A stretch of DNA of 16,288 bases from assembly GCA_038087015.1 (NCBI GenBank), contig JASBNA010000164.1, forward strand, positions 1-16,288. Direction: 5' to 3'. Position 1 is the first letter of the stretch, and every line of letters starts with the position of its first letter. The notes beneath the pieces were generated by a model. The model searched no databases and was not told where the DNA came from. It saw only the letters and a list, made by a program, of their open reading frames with translations. Source of the DNA: Cerrena zonata (taxonomy: Eukaryota; Basidiomycota; Agaricomycetes; Polyporales; Cerrenaceae). Shown here piece after piece: positions 1 to 9,215 of the stretch. The translations under genes were made by a program, and so were the position numbers.

Positions 1-1
1 A

Positions 2-3000
2 TACTCGAGTTCTATCCACCCTGCGTTGCTACGTACACTCGAAGTCGCTCGTGCGACACTCGTACCGAACGAGAGGGTGATGGCAGACGCAGAGTTGATG
101 CTCACGGCGGATAATCTTGCCAAGAATGCGGAACAAGACCCTTATTGGCGGTCATTCCCGGAGCATGTGAGGGAATTCGTGAAGAACACGTACGAGCAAA
201 TCGCGAGTGGAGTGGAAGGTGTCGACGTGGAAGGAGAAGAAAGACTGGGAGAAGAGGACAGGGCAGAGGCAATGTATGCGATTGCCCACCAAATCACGAG
301 CAGCGCTGCAGCGGGCAAAACGAATTTCAATGCGAATGTGACTACGACCACGACCACGACGACTACAGGACAACAACAGACGACGACTACACGGTACTCC
401 GCGAAATTCCCTGCAAGCTCCTTACCTGCGTTCGACCCGGCAATATTCAGCGACCCCCAGTTCACGGCAATGATGGAGCAAGCGGCGGCAGAGAATGAGA
501 TAACGCATGTGAGTGATCATGGACCACTGCCTCCCCCGATGGTGGACTATGGGGAGGAGGATTATGTGGACGAGGTAGAGTATTATAGCGAGGACTATAG
601 CAGGGAAACGCCGGGGAAGAAAAAGAAAAAGAAAAAGAAAGCAAAAATAGGCGGTGAGGCAGTGCCGGTGCGGACGGAGACGCGGCGAGGTGTGACGGGA
701 ACTGGCGCCTCTATGGCATCGACGCTCACGACGTCCAAGAGCGAGCAAGAGACTGGCAAAGGTAAAGGCAAAGCACCCACAATGCCTGCTGCTAGGCCTT
801 CTCCTGCACCCCAATCTGCTCTTCCAACTCCCCAGCCAAGCTCGCGTGCAGCAGGAAAGCAACCGATGGCATATCCTCCTCAGCAGCCAGCAGCAAATCC
901 ACCCCAGCCGTCGAGACGAGCCGCATCGAAGCAGCCAGTGAACACCTATCCGCACAACCACGCCCATCACCACCCATCGCCCCCATCCTCGAACGCGTCG
1001 GCACCGCACAAGCCTCGGCCGCCTGCTGCGAACGGAGCTCCCTCGTCTGCGCCGGCGAAAAACACATCCAAGATCTGGAGCACGAGCACCACTGAAGAAC
1101 GCGAGCGCATCAAAGAGTTCTGGCTGGCCCTGTCGGAAGATGAACGGCGGAATCTGGTGCAGATCGAAAAGCAAGCCGTGCTCAGGAAGATGAAGGAGCA
1201 GCAGAAGCACTCGTGCATGTGTGCCGTCTGTGGTCGGAAGCGGTTTGTACCTCTCTCTTGCTTGCATTCGCCCACTGATCTTTTTTGTTCTCTGCTCTGG
1301 CTTCCCTTGCTCTCTCTGCTTTCTTCTCTACTCTCTCCTGCTCTGTGCTTTTCAAAATGACGTACGCCTCTCACGCGCTTACCAATCTCTGACAAAAAAA
1401 TTATCATCAACATCACTGCGATCGACACCGACATACGCTCAAAACTTGCTTCAAACGCCCTCAAAAACTCGCAATTGGTGGAAATGAGAATAGAAATGCA
1501 ATAGAGGAAGAGCTCGAGGTACTGTACGATGCTTATTACGAAGAGCTAGAACAGTACGCGAATTACCAGCAGCACTATATAAACTCGGGTTGCACCATTA
1601 CTCCCCCTCAAGGCCCAGGCCCCTTTCCCGGATCCGTCGAACTCGACAAGAACGGGGCCGTCATCTCTCCCACTTCCTACTCCCATAACCATGCGCATTC
1701 GCATGCAGGAGAGCATCGGGGGCATGGACATCATAGAGGTGCACAGGGACATCGACATCCGAGGGTGAACGGGACGAATGGGGTCGTTAATGGGAATGGC
1801 AGGAAACATGTCCACGGTGTGTCTTTTTTACTCCCCCTTCCTCTTTTTCTCTATCCGATTCTGACCCACGTTCTCTACACAAACAGCTGAAAGTGAATTT
1901 GATGACGAGGACGAAGACGAATATGAAGAGGAGGAATACGAAGAAGACGAGGACGAAGACGAGGAAGAAGAACGCGAAGATGGCGTGGACGATGATGTCG
2001 ACGTCGATGGTATGTCCTCTCATCCTTTTACGTCTCCTCAGTGCGTCTGGGGAAACTCCCTTACTTACCCTTTTACGTGATAGATCCCGCCGATCTGGAC
2101 CCAGACGAGGAGGGTGTGGATCCAGATAGGGTAGGTGCAGACGGTGTAAATGGTGTTGATGAGGGTGGTGTAGGTGATGATGGAGACGACGATCTGGGTG
2201 TGGATGGACGTACGGGTAGGAACACAAGAAGACGGAAGGGAAGTGCGAGATCTGGCGTTGATGCGAGAGAGGGGAGAGGGACGGATAGGCTGGTGAATTT
2301 CGGGAACAGTCTCACTGTCACAGGCATGTCGTTTTCTCCTTTCTTATTTTCCCCCTCCCATTTCCCCTTTGTCGCTTCTCAAATCACACACATGCTTCGC
2401 AGAGTTGATCCTTACCCCCAGGCCCAGCAGGTAACATTCTCACTGTCGCAGACGACCTGCTCAAAAATGACGGTCAGAAATTCCTCGAGATGATGGAGCA
2501 GCTTGCCGAACGACGGATGCAGCGTGAAGAAGAAGCCGCGGCATCTATCGAGGAGGACAGTGAAGACGAGGATGATGAACCCAATGGCGTTCGTGCAGAA
2601 GGAGACACTGGTGCTGAAGGAGACGTTGGGGAAGGGGGGGAAGGAGGAGAGTATCCGATGAGGGGATACAAGGGGTATAAAGGATATAAGGGGTATGCGG
2701 GGGATGTGGAGGGTGAGGAGGGGTTCGTTGAGGGTGAGGGTGAGGATGAGGAGGTAGAGGAGGATGAGGAGGACGACGATGATGAGGACGATGATGAGGA
2801 AGAGGAGGTGAGTTTTGTTCGTCTTTTGTTGGGATCTTAGATTATTTCACGCGTGAACTGGATATTTGACTTTTCACGCTCTCGCTTTGAACGCTGCGAG
2901 GATTATACGTTCGGTTGGGGGTATTTAATGCGCTCTGCATCACCTCAACCCTTACCCGTTTCATTCCTCTTCTCTCCATTTGTGTGTATGGGACGTACTC

Positions 3001-3863
3001 AAACTTTCCCTCATCCAGGTAATGACAGAAGAGCAGAAGTTGGAAGAAGGCAAACGCATGTTCTCGATCTTCGCCGCCCGAATGTTCGAACAACGGGTGT
3101 TACAAGCGTATCGCGAAAAGGTCGCACAGGAGAGACAGCTGCAGCTCTTACGCGAACTCGAGGATGAGGACAAGTTGAGCAAGGAGAAGGAGGCCAAGAA
3201 GCAGACGCAGAACCAGAAAAAGAAGGAGAAGAAGCGGTGAGCGGTTCTATTCTTCATTCTCTTTCCTTTCTCGCTTTCGACTCGCTTCTCGTCAGGATTG
3301 AGAGAGACTCTGGGGATATTTTGTGCGGTCGTGTGCTGATGGTATTTTCATATTCAAGGTTACAAAAGCTTGCCAAGGAAGAAGAGAAAGCAGCGAAAGC
3401 GGCGGAAAAGGCGGCGGAAGAAGCTGCGCTCAAAGCTAAACAGGCCGCCCAAGAAGAGGAGAACCGGAAACGTCGGGACGAGGAGCGTGCACGTCGCGAA
3501 GCTCAACGGAAGGCGCAAGAGGAGGAGAAAGCGCGGAAAGATGAGGAGAGAAAGAAGAGGCTTGCGGAAGAGAAAGAGAGGGAGGCCGAGAGGGAACGGA
3601 AAAGGAAGGAGAAGGAGGAGAGAGTCAAGGCCGAGAGGAGGGAGCGGGAGGAGAAAGAACGGAAGGTCAGGGAGGAGAGGGAGGCCAGGTTGGCTGCCGA
3701 GCGGTTGGCTAGGAAGGAGAAGGAGGATAAGGAACGGGAAGAGAGGGAGAAGAGGGAGAAAGAGAAGGCCGAGAAGGATAGGATCGAGAAGGAACGACTC
3801 GAACGCGAGAAAGCTGAGAAAGACAAGGCCGAGAAAGAGGCTTTGGCAAAGGAGCGTGCTGCT

Positions 3864-3895
<32 letters not shown>

Positions 3896-5204
3896 ACGAG
3901 CGAAGAATGCTCGTGTGCCTACTTCGCCGAGGAATAACGCTGTCGCATCTGGTTCTAATCCTCGTGCTTCGCCGAGTGTTCTTCAGCAGCAGCAAAAGAA
4001 GATCATGCAAAAGACTCCGCCTTTGACATTACCTCCGATTCCTCCTCAGCAGTTGATCCCTCAACAACCGCCTCGACCGCCTCAGCAGCAACAGCAACAA
4101 CATCCTGTTCGCCCTTCGGTTGTGATAAACGCCCAACAGGCTACATCGCTCGTTCCTCAACTTACTAGTCATCCTTCTCTACCCTCGATCCCTACACATC
4201 CCTCACATCCTTCTCTACCTACACATCCGTCTCTCCCTTCACACCCTTCTCATTCACATTCCGCTCATCCACACTCCTCTCATCCGTCTCATGTACCTCA
4301 TTCACATCATCCATCCCATACTCCTCTTTCATCCCATCCGTCTCATCCATCTCACCAACCTCATCAATCACATCTCCCTCCAAACACACCGATCTACTCA
4401 CCCGTTCAAGGAATGGTCCCTCCTCCCGGGATGCCTCCCAGAGGACCTTTCAACCCTCAAGGTCCTTACACTGGTAACTTCGTAACCTCCGCTTCACAAC
4501 CTTCCCCTCTCGCACCTTCACCCCTACCTCGTGCTTTTGGTAGTGGTCAAGTCTCCTTCGATCCGATGTTACCTAACCGACCTGGTTTGGCGCCTCCTGC
4601 ACCTATCGGTCCACCTTCCAAGGCACCTGGTGCTGGGATCGTGGGTAGTGGGATTGCCGGGTCAAGTAACTCGTTGGCTTCGCCGACTCAACTCGCTCCT
4701 GGAAGACGATCCTCGTTGGCAGCGTTGGCAGTTTCTCCTTCAAGTGACTTAGGACCTATCGGTAGACCCATTATTGCGCCCATTGCTCGTCCCCTCGGTG
4801 AATCATCGTCATCAAGCTCTACGATGATCCATTCCGGCTCAGCCTCAGGATCTACATCACCAAGCCGCCGATCTCCCAGTCCGAAGGGTAGATTGGGCTC
4901 GTCAGCCCTAGCAACAGAAGACGACGAAGTGATAGCTCCACGGAGAAACCAAGGTGTTCAACCTGTCGGACTCGGATGGAACGCTACTGGTAGTCCTCGA
5001 GTCGCGGTCGGGGCACCAAGTACACCTTGGGGTGCTGTTCCTCCGCCTGGGTTGTCTCCTAGGGTTAGTTGGTCTGCTGGTCCTGGAGGTGGAGGTGATT
5101 GGCATACGCAGTCGATCCCGTCACCGTCGTTCTATGGACAACATTTCGCTGTTGCTCAGGGACAGGGACATAATCCGTCGCCACCCCCTCCACCACCTCA
5201 ATAG
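2..5204 (+). CDS. NST1: Nst1-family stress/salt-tolerance protein, 5' end outside window
   Basis: Exons: 2-1242, 1494-1816, 1887-2009, 2084-2323, 2431-2807, 3019-3236, 3359-5204 (stop TAG). The frame is open to the window edge; the first in-frame ATG is at 80 (1429 residues from there), but the family usually has more N-terminal sequence, so the gene is treated as 5'-partial. Recognition rests on the family core at 1067-1242 joined to exon 2 ([19 protein letters not shown], then [12 protein letters not shown], then [17 protein letters not shown]) and on [19 protein letters not shown] in exon 5. Around these lie a Thr run (341-367), a Lys8 run near 618-641 that could be a nuclear signal, Asp/Glu-rich exons 3-5, a long Lys/Glu/Arg coiled coil (3363-3860), poly-Gln and a Pro/His/Ser-rich tail. 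In yeast, Nst1 lowers salt tolerance, binds splicing factor Msl1 and is linked to P-bodies; the same role here is inferred. The MDR gene converges on it. Identity is secure; intron 1 (251 nt) is the least certain join. Confidence 0.93.
2324..2430 (+). other. GC-AG intron in NST1
   Basis: This NST1 intron starts GCATGT instead of GT and ends CAGCAG. The exon before ends in phase 1 after LTVT and the exon after resumes with [11 protein letters not shown]. That join is demanded by the conserved family motif. No GT donor nearby keeps both phase and motif: GTCACA at 2317 is phase 0. GC-AG introns are a known minor class; they are removed by the normal U2 spliceosome. Confidence 0.75.
2664..2696 (+). 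repeat. Gly-Tyr-Lys coding repeat in NST1 exon 5
   Basis: Three GYK units followed by GY, encoded by 9-nt near-repeats, directly before a run of Glu and Asp codons (about 2710-2807). It is a low-complexity insertion in the acidic segment of Nst1. I see no known domain here. Confidence 0.8.
3864..3896 (+). repeat. Poly-glutamine tract (11 Gln) in NST1
   Basis: Eleven consecutive CAG/CAA codons end the charged coiled coil and begin the disordered tail. The codons are mixed, which should make the tract more stable than a pure CAG run. A second, shorter Gln cluster lies near 4084-4101. Confidence 0.9.
4170..4373 (+). repeat. His-Pro-Ser tandem-like coding tract in NST1
   Basis: About 68 codons dominated by CAT, CCT/CCC/CCA/CCG and TCT/TCA/TCC give imperfect HPSHPS and LPTHPS units. 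At DNA level it is a pyrimidine-rich, roughly 9-nt imperfect repeat, so it is likely to vary in length between strains. It lies in the disordered C-terminal part of the protein. Confidence 0.85.
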
Positions 5205-6489
5205 GTTAAGTAAGGTCTGGTATCTTTGGAGTATGGAGAATATGGAGAGTACGGATATGTGTTGAAGAAAGAGAAAGAAATGGTGGATGAAAAGTAGAAG
5301 AGAGAGAGAGGGAGGGAGAGAGGAGGGAGATTTTCCGTTAGCACATCTTTGCGTCTGCTACTGCTATCTGTTCTGTTCTGTTTCCTCTGTCATATTCCCC
5401 CATCCGTGCGCGCGTTTTCATTTTTTCATCTTTTATTGTTTTTTTGTTGCTTGCTACGCTGCTTATTCCATGACAATTCACAATCATCGTTTCGAAATCT
5501 CATGCTCTTGCTCATGTTTATTTCAACAGCACCACTATCGCCACTCGTGGTCTCTCATGATCATCAACCATTTTACTCACTCACTCGCGCGCTGCACTCA
5601 TCATCATTGTCCGCATCACATTACTACCCCTTTCTTATTATTTCATAGCTCTATTTCGAAGTTGACTCGTCGAACGTCTCAAGCATTCAACGGTCACTGT
5701 TCTTCTCTTCTCTTCTCTGCTAACCAATTGACAATCAGCGTTTCAAACTGCAATCATAAATTTTATTTCTTTCATCGATCTCAACTTGTACCCAAGTAGT
5801 CTCTTCGCAATTTCTTTCCGCTTCTGCCTGTGGCCTCGCTATGATGCGAACATAAAATGATATCGATAATAATCGAAACTGTATCTTTACTACATAATCA
5901 CAAAGAAGAGCTCGGCGCCATCGTATCTCCTACTTAATCTACTCTGCAGACCCCAAGAAAGCAAGACAGTCGTTGGTTTATTAGTGTCGTATCGCTTCTT
6001 GACCTTCTCTCTGGACGAGATGATAAAAATGTTGACAAAAGGTCATACAGGTACCTTGCGTATGAGGTCACAGTTAGCATTTGTAATCAATATTATTTAG
6101 GTGCCTCGATACAATCCCTCGATCCTTTGCCCTCTGCGGCTTCTTCCCTTCCCCCAACGCAACTTGGTTTTCGCCTCGGACTTGACATCTATTGTATCGG
6201 TGACACTCAACAATGTTTATTCTAATAACTTCTATAGTTCAAATTAATACTACAATATCAGACATTTAAACCCTCTATTAGATAGGTATTCAATTCGCAG
6301 GAGAGAATCATCTTGTGAAAAAAATAGAGCTTATATGTGAGGTAATTCCAGCTGAGATACTACAGTATACAAGTGCACTGTATATCTGTCAAGATATCAC
6401 AGTAAAGAGACCTACACAACCGAGCTGGTGGTTCAAAGCTCAACAAATCGCGATCATTGGATTCAATCTGTGATCCATTCTTCAGCTGT
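5205..6489. other. Convergent intergenic space between NST1 and the MDR gene
   Basis: It holds the 3' flanks of two genes pointing at each other. The left part is purine-rich (GA-rich run near 5297-5330) and then strongly T/C-rich, as expected for a fungal 3' UTR. A 170-codon open frame at 5287-5799 is low-complexity and has no splice or family support. Between about 5850 and 6489 the DNA becomes AT-rich. I see no RNA gene or mobile element. Confidence 0.6.
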
Positions 6490-8003
6490 TTAATTTGCGA
6501 TCTTGATGACAACCTTTCCGACATGCTTCTGACTGGCTAAATGTTCATAGGCTTGCAGGGCCTGGTCGAATGGGAACACCTTATCGATCACAGGCTGGAT
6601 CTGGCGTGCTTCGAGAAGCCGGTTCATATCTTCAAATCTGTCGCATATCATGATCAGTATCAAAGCGGACGAGGAGTAAAGTAAGAGTATCTGGCGTACT
6701 GGAGTCGAGAGCCGATCAAAATAGCCCGATAGCTGACCCCTCTTTTAAGCAGCTCCAGAGGCAGATTACCCATATCATCTTCCTAAAATCGCAATAGTGT
6801 ACATCAGTGACTCGAATACACTGATAGTAAAGCGTTGACATACCCCTGCGAGGAACCCGATGTTATGAAGCCAACCGACCATCCGCGTAGAAGCGATTGC
6901 CTTCAAGAGTGTTCCGGCACCGCCGATTTCGATTACATGATCGACACCTCGACCGTTCGTCTATTGTCGTGTTGGCGATTTAAGATACCTCATACAGTGG
7001 TAGTAATTCAAGCAAATACATACCAATTTCAATAGTTCTTGATCCCAGTTCGGATGAGTCTTATAATTGATAGTATGGGTCGCACCGAGTTGTTTAGCAA
7101 GTTTGACTTTCTCATCCGATGAAGATGTGACGATAACGGTTGCACCCATAGCGGAAGCAAATTGCAGGGCAAAGCTATGAGTAATCGAGATGAATCAAGC
7201 ATGAAATATATATTCTTCGGAAGCACGTACATTGAAACACCGCCAGTGCCCTCAACGAGAACTGTATCACCACCCTTGAGGGGAACGGGACCACGTAATG
7301 AGCTCCATGCTGTCAGAGCTGCGCAACTGGTAGGCAGTAAAAGTATTTATATCAGTACACGGATTCGTATTCAGTAGACAGAGAACTGATCGTACGCCAG
7401 AGTAGAAGCTTGTTCAAAGGTCATATAGTCCGGGATTTTCACAAGAGCCTAGACCGGGTAATTATCTTCATCGGTACATAGAACGCATGATGGATTTTCA
7501 GTCGACCTACGTGAGCAGGGAAGTTCCTATATTGTGTCAGTACGCCGTCAATTGGGGAACCGAGTGCAGTGGCCCTTATTACATCAGTGATATCACCGGC
7601 AATATGATCAAGGCAAAAGCTGCTCGTAACGCGGTCACCTTTCTTCCAGTTCTGGACATCGATTCCTGTGGCCACGACCTCTCCAGCCATATCGGAACAT
7701 GGGACAATGCCTGTTACGGCACCAGGGTAGGTCCCAGTGGCGAAAGCTATGTCGCGATACTATATTTGAAGATGATATTAATCTAAGTCCGACATGTAGT
7801 TATATATGCTCTTACGTTCAACGAGACTGCATGGATTTTGACTAGGACTTCATTGGCCTTAGGGAGAGACAGAGGTGACTCCCTATACGTAAGGTTGTGG
7901 ATTCCATCCATCTGCGAAGTCATTTAGCACATGTTGATCTAAACAATGATGTACGACCTACCCCAGCCATGAAGTACTCTGCAGTTTTGGATGGAACAGA
8001 CAT
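6490..8003 (-). CDS. Zinc-independent medium-chain dehydrogenase/reductase (alcohol dehyd. / quinone oxidoreductase-like)
   Basis: Nine exons on the minus strand: 8003-7962, 7911-7816, 7759-7511, 7448-7396, 7326-7231, 7174-7024, 6960-6844, 6782-6700, 6637-6490. They join in phase through eight GT-AG introns of 50-69 nt into 344 residues, the normal length for the family. An N-terminal GroES-like domain ([15 protein letters not shown], then [10 protein letters not shown]) is followed by a Rossmann domain with nucleotide loop [13 protein letters not shown] (residues 171-183) and TSSSDEK after the second strand. The C-terminus is [11 protein letters not shown]. The Cys and His-Glu residues that bind catalytic zinc in classical alcohol dehydrogenases are absent (NYRD and SDMAG instead). 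This matches the fungal group usually labelled zinc-type alcohol dehydrogenase-like, such as S. pombe SPBC1773.06c. It probably reduces or oxidises a carbonyl or quinone with NAD(P)H in the cytosol; the substrate cannot be told. No frame damage is seen. Confidence 0.92.
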
Positions 8004-8066
8004 GTTGATCGATATCGGACGGGATCTAAAGGGCGTGAGTAGGAAATGGGGTCGGAATGCACCACT

Positions 8067-8074
8067 TATTTATA
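8067..8074 (-). promoter_or_regulatory. TATA box of the MDR gene
   Basis: A perfect TATAAATA on the minus strand lies 64 nt upstream of the ATG at 8003, a usual distance for a fungal core promoter. The position supports the chosen start codon. Confidence 0.55.
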
Positions 8075-8837
8075 CCGAAACAGTGAGCTCAACAGAAGAG
8101 ACACATTATCTTCTAGTATGATGACAAAGTCCTGTACATATCCCGATATGACCAATCTTCTACGGAGTTGGCATAAAGTCGGGTTACGTTTTTGAACTGT
8201 TAAATGGTCTTTCGAAGTAGAAGAGGGTGAAAGCCTATAATCACATGAACCGGACTCAAGTTAGTCAGCAAAATGTGCAGTAGCCTCAGTGTCATAGTTC
8301 GGTATCCAATACTCAGGGTTGAACGTTGAACATGGTGTGTCACCAACGGCGAGTTATACTATGGTTTCTCTAGGACGCCAGCTAATGACGAAGTAAATTT
8401 GTCTCGAGGTTAGATCAGTATTCGATGACACCTACACGTCGCTGGCACTTCAAGTTGAGGTGGTTGCATCAATCGTATGAAGTTCCTTTGGCCTGGTTGT
8501 GAGTTGACGTGGATTCAACTTTTACTAAGGGGATATGATTTTAGTCAATGAGGTTAGTTCAAGCTATTATATTTAGAGAAAGACACACATCGCCAAGTTT
8601 CCGTTGCTCTAAGATGCATTCAACAACTCCAATGACAGCGGTGTCATGGTAGTGAAAACCTAAACGCGGATCGAAGCTTAGGCTAAAATTCAAAGGTACG
8701 CAAGGTTCTGTGAGGTTATACACAGTGGTAACCAGTCATTTGACGGAAGTAAATTCTACTAAACATGTTTCTGAGATGAGAAGATGTCCAAGGTTAGGTT
8801 AAAGAACGAATGTTGATGGTTACTCAAGTACTCACCG

Positions 8838-8858
8838 TTGCGGCCCTAGCGGCCGCAA
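8838..8858. repeat. GC-rich perfect palindrome with 5-nt loop
   Basis: TTGCGGCC and GGCCGCAA form perfect 8-bp inverted arms around CTAGC, inside otherwise AT-rich DNA. The right arm and loop end include a NotI recognition octamer. No run of T follows and no gene end is nearby, so it is not an obvious terminator. It could be a binding site for a dimeric regulator or chance. Confidence 0.7.
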
Positions 8859-9215
8859 AATCCGTTGACGTAAGCGCTTAAGTCTTCACCCCCACCCTCG
8901 GCTTGAACTATCTCACAAGAACTCTACGTTAGCTCGAGATTGAGGATCAGAGTCCCGGATGCGTCCCAGGACTTACTCGTTACTCCCTATCAACGTATTC
9001 ATCGCAATATGTTTAACACATAAATATGATTTGACGAGTGCCCTTCGTGCGTTATTCCGAACCGGAGTTTCTACATTTACAGGATTCAAACTGCTACTGC
9101 TTCATCAGCTTTATTCTCAGCGCATGTTTGCGCAGTACTATCACATGTCCTTTCTGAACTGTTACAAGACTGCGTAAACAACTTCATCTTGAATTTGTGT
9201 TTATTTGAATAATGC

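Larger units (their letters stand above)
8004..9215. other. Intergenic region, no gene seen
   Basis: It contains the MDR promoter on its left and the 3' flank of 7TM-1 on its right. Both strands are cut by frequent stops. A 72-codon frame at 8959-9177 plus has no family features. A possible extra 3' exon of 7TM-1 lies at 9094-9169 (minus). The palindrome at 8838-8858 is listed separately. Confidence 0.5.

Noticed and set aside
422..1267. 281-codon minus-strand frame, and others opposite NST1 exon 1
   Set aside because: They are antisense to an exon with clear Nst1 homology, Arg/Cys-rich and without domains.
3360..4010. 216-codon Leu-rich minus-strand frame
   Set aside because: It is the antisense shadow of the Glu/Lys/Arg coiled coil of NST1; GAG/AAG-rich codons read backwards give Leu/Phe/Ser.
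5287..5799. 170-codon plus-strand open frame
   Set aside because: It lies in the pyrimidine-rich 3' flank of NST1, is Phe/His/Ser-rich low-complexity and has no family features.
8838..8858. Reading the GC palindrome as a cloning-linker (NotI) artefact or terminator
   Set aside because: There is no vector-like flank and no T run or adjacent gene end, so neither reading is supported.
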